From positions 1-5,747 of the forward strand of contig JAOZOT010000108.1 in assembly GCA_029933115.1 (NCBI GenBank): 5,747 nucleotides of DNA, read 5' to 3'. Within the stretch, counting starts at the first letter, position 1; every line of letters begins with the position of its first letter. This DNA is from Anaerolineae bacterium. Lineage in GTDB: Bacteria; Chloroflexota; Anaerolineae; E26-bin7. The notes below the pieces were generated by a model, which had not been told where the DNA came from, made no database searches, and saw only the letters and a program-made list of their open reading frames with translations. Shown here in pieces: positions 5,707 to 5,747 of the stretch. The translations under genes and the position numbers were made by a program.

Positions 5707-5747
5707 AAGCTCGCAGTACTGTTCGTAGTGACGGCTTCAGCCTTTCA
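5702..5747. other. Short inverted repeats after the last gene; edge of the window
   Basis: The 41 non-coding bases after the stop contain two overlapping 6-bp inverted pairings: GCTGAA (5702-5707) with TTCAGC (5736-5741), and TGAAAG (5704-5709) with CTTTCA (5742-5747). A local GGCTTCAGCC palindrome lies at 5733-5742. There is no GC-rich hairpin followed by a T-run, so this is not called a terminator. The piece may be the start of an intergenic repeat cut by the window edge. Confidence 0.3.

Noticed and set aside
5733..5742. GGCTTCAGCC as a terminator hairpin
   Set aside because: A 4-bp stem with a 2-nt loop cannot fold well, and only three Ts follow.

Overview
The window holds five genes. 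The parts are one 3'-truncated minus-strand gene, a compact divergent promoter region, a plus-strand run of three genes, and a separately promoted plus-strand gene for a surface protein. The GC-rich sequence, the Pro/Thr-rich linkers joining TPR blocks to a YkuD domain, and the mix of molybdo-hydroxylase maturation genes with a plant-type galacturonokinase relative suggest a Chloroflexota (Anaerolineae-like) bacterium, probably from a metagenome. This assignment is an inference from gene content, not from a marker gene.

Bases 1-850 (minus strand) encode the first 283 residues of a GHMP sugar kinase. Its motifs resemble plant D-galacturonate kinase more than ordinary galactokinase: the galactokinase GEHTD signature is GAHID here. 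Bases 851-973 hold two back-to-back sigma70-type promoters, each with an extended -10 reading TGGTATAAT. Their -35 boxes lie only 2 bp apart, and the two -10 regions form a 9-bp inverted repeat.

Bases 974-3966 form an apparent operon: xdhC (molybdenum-hydroxylase maturation factor), a 12-helix MFS transporter starting 4 bp after the xdhC stop, and, after 55 bp, a yqeB/EF2563-family gene known from selenium-dependent molybdenum hydroxylase systems. XdhC and YqeB probably help mature a molybdenum hydroxylase encoded elsewhere, since no hydroxylase subunit, MocA or selenium gene is present in the window. The transporter's substrate cannot be read from the sequence.

Bases 4024-5706 encode a 560-residue protein with cytoplasmic TPRs, one membrane helix, a PT-rich linker, extracytoplasmic TPRs and a C-terminal L,D-transpeptidase (YkuD) domain whose catalytic motif is SYGC instead of SHGC. 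It has its own promoter overlapping the end of yqeB. The cytoplasmic linker contains two copies of a short palindromic repeat, 89 bp apart and therefore read in different frames. This is the most unusual structure in the window and looks like a small palindromic element inserted into coding sequence. The last 41 bases are non-coding, with short inverted repeats and no convincing terminator.
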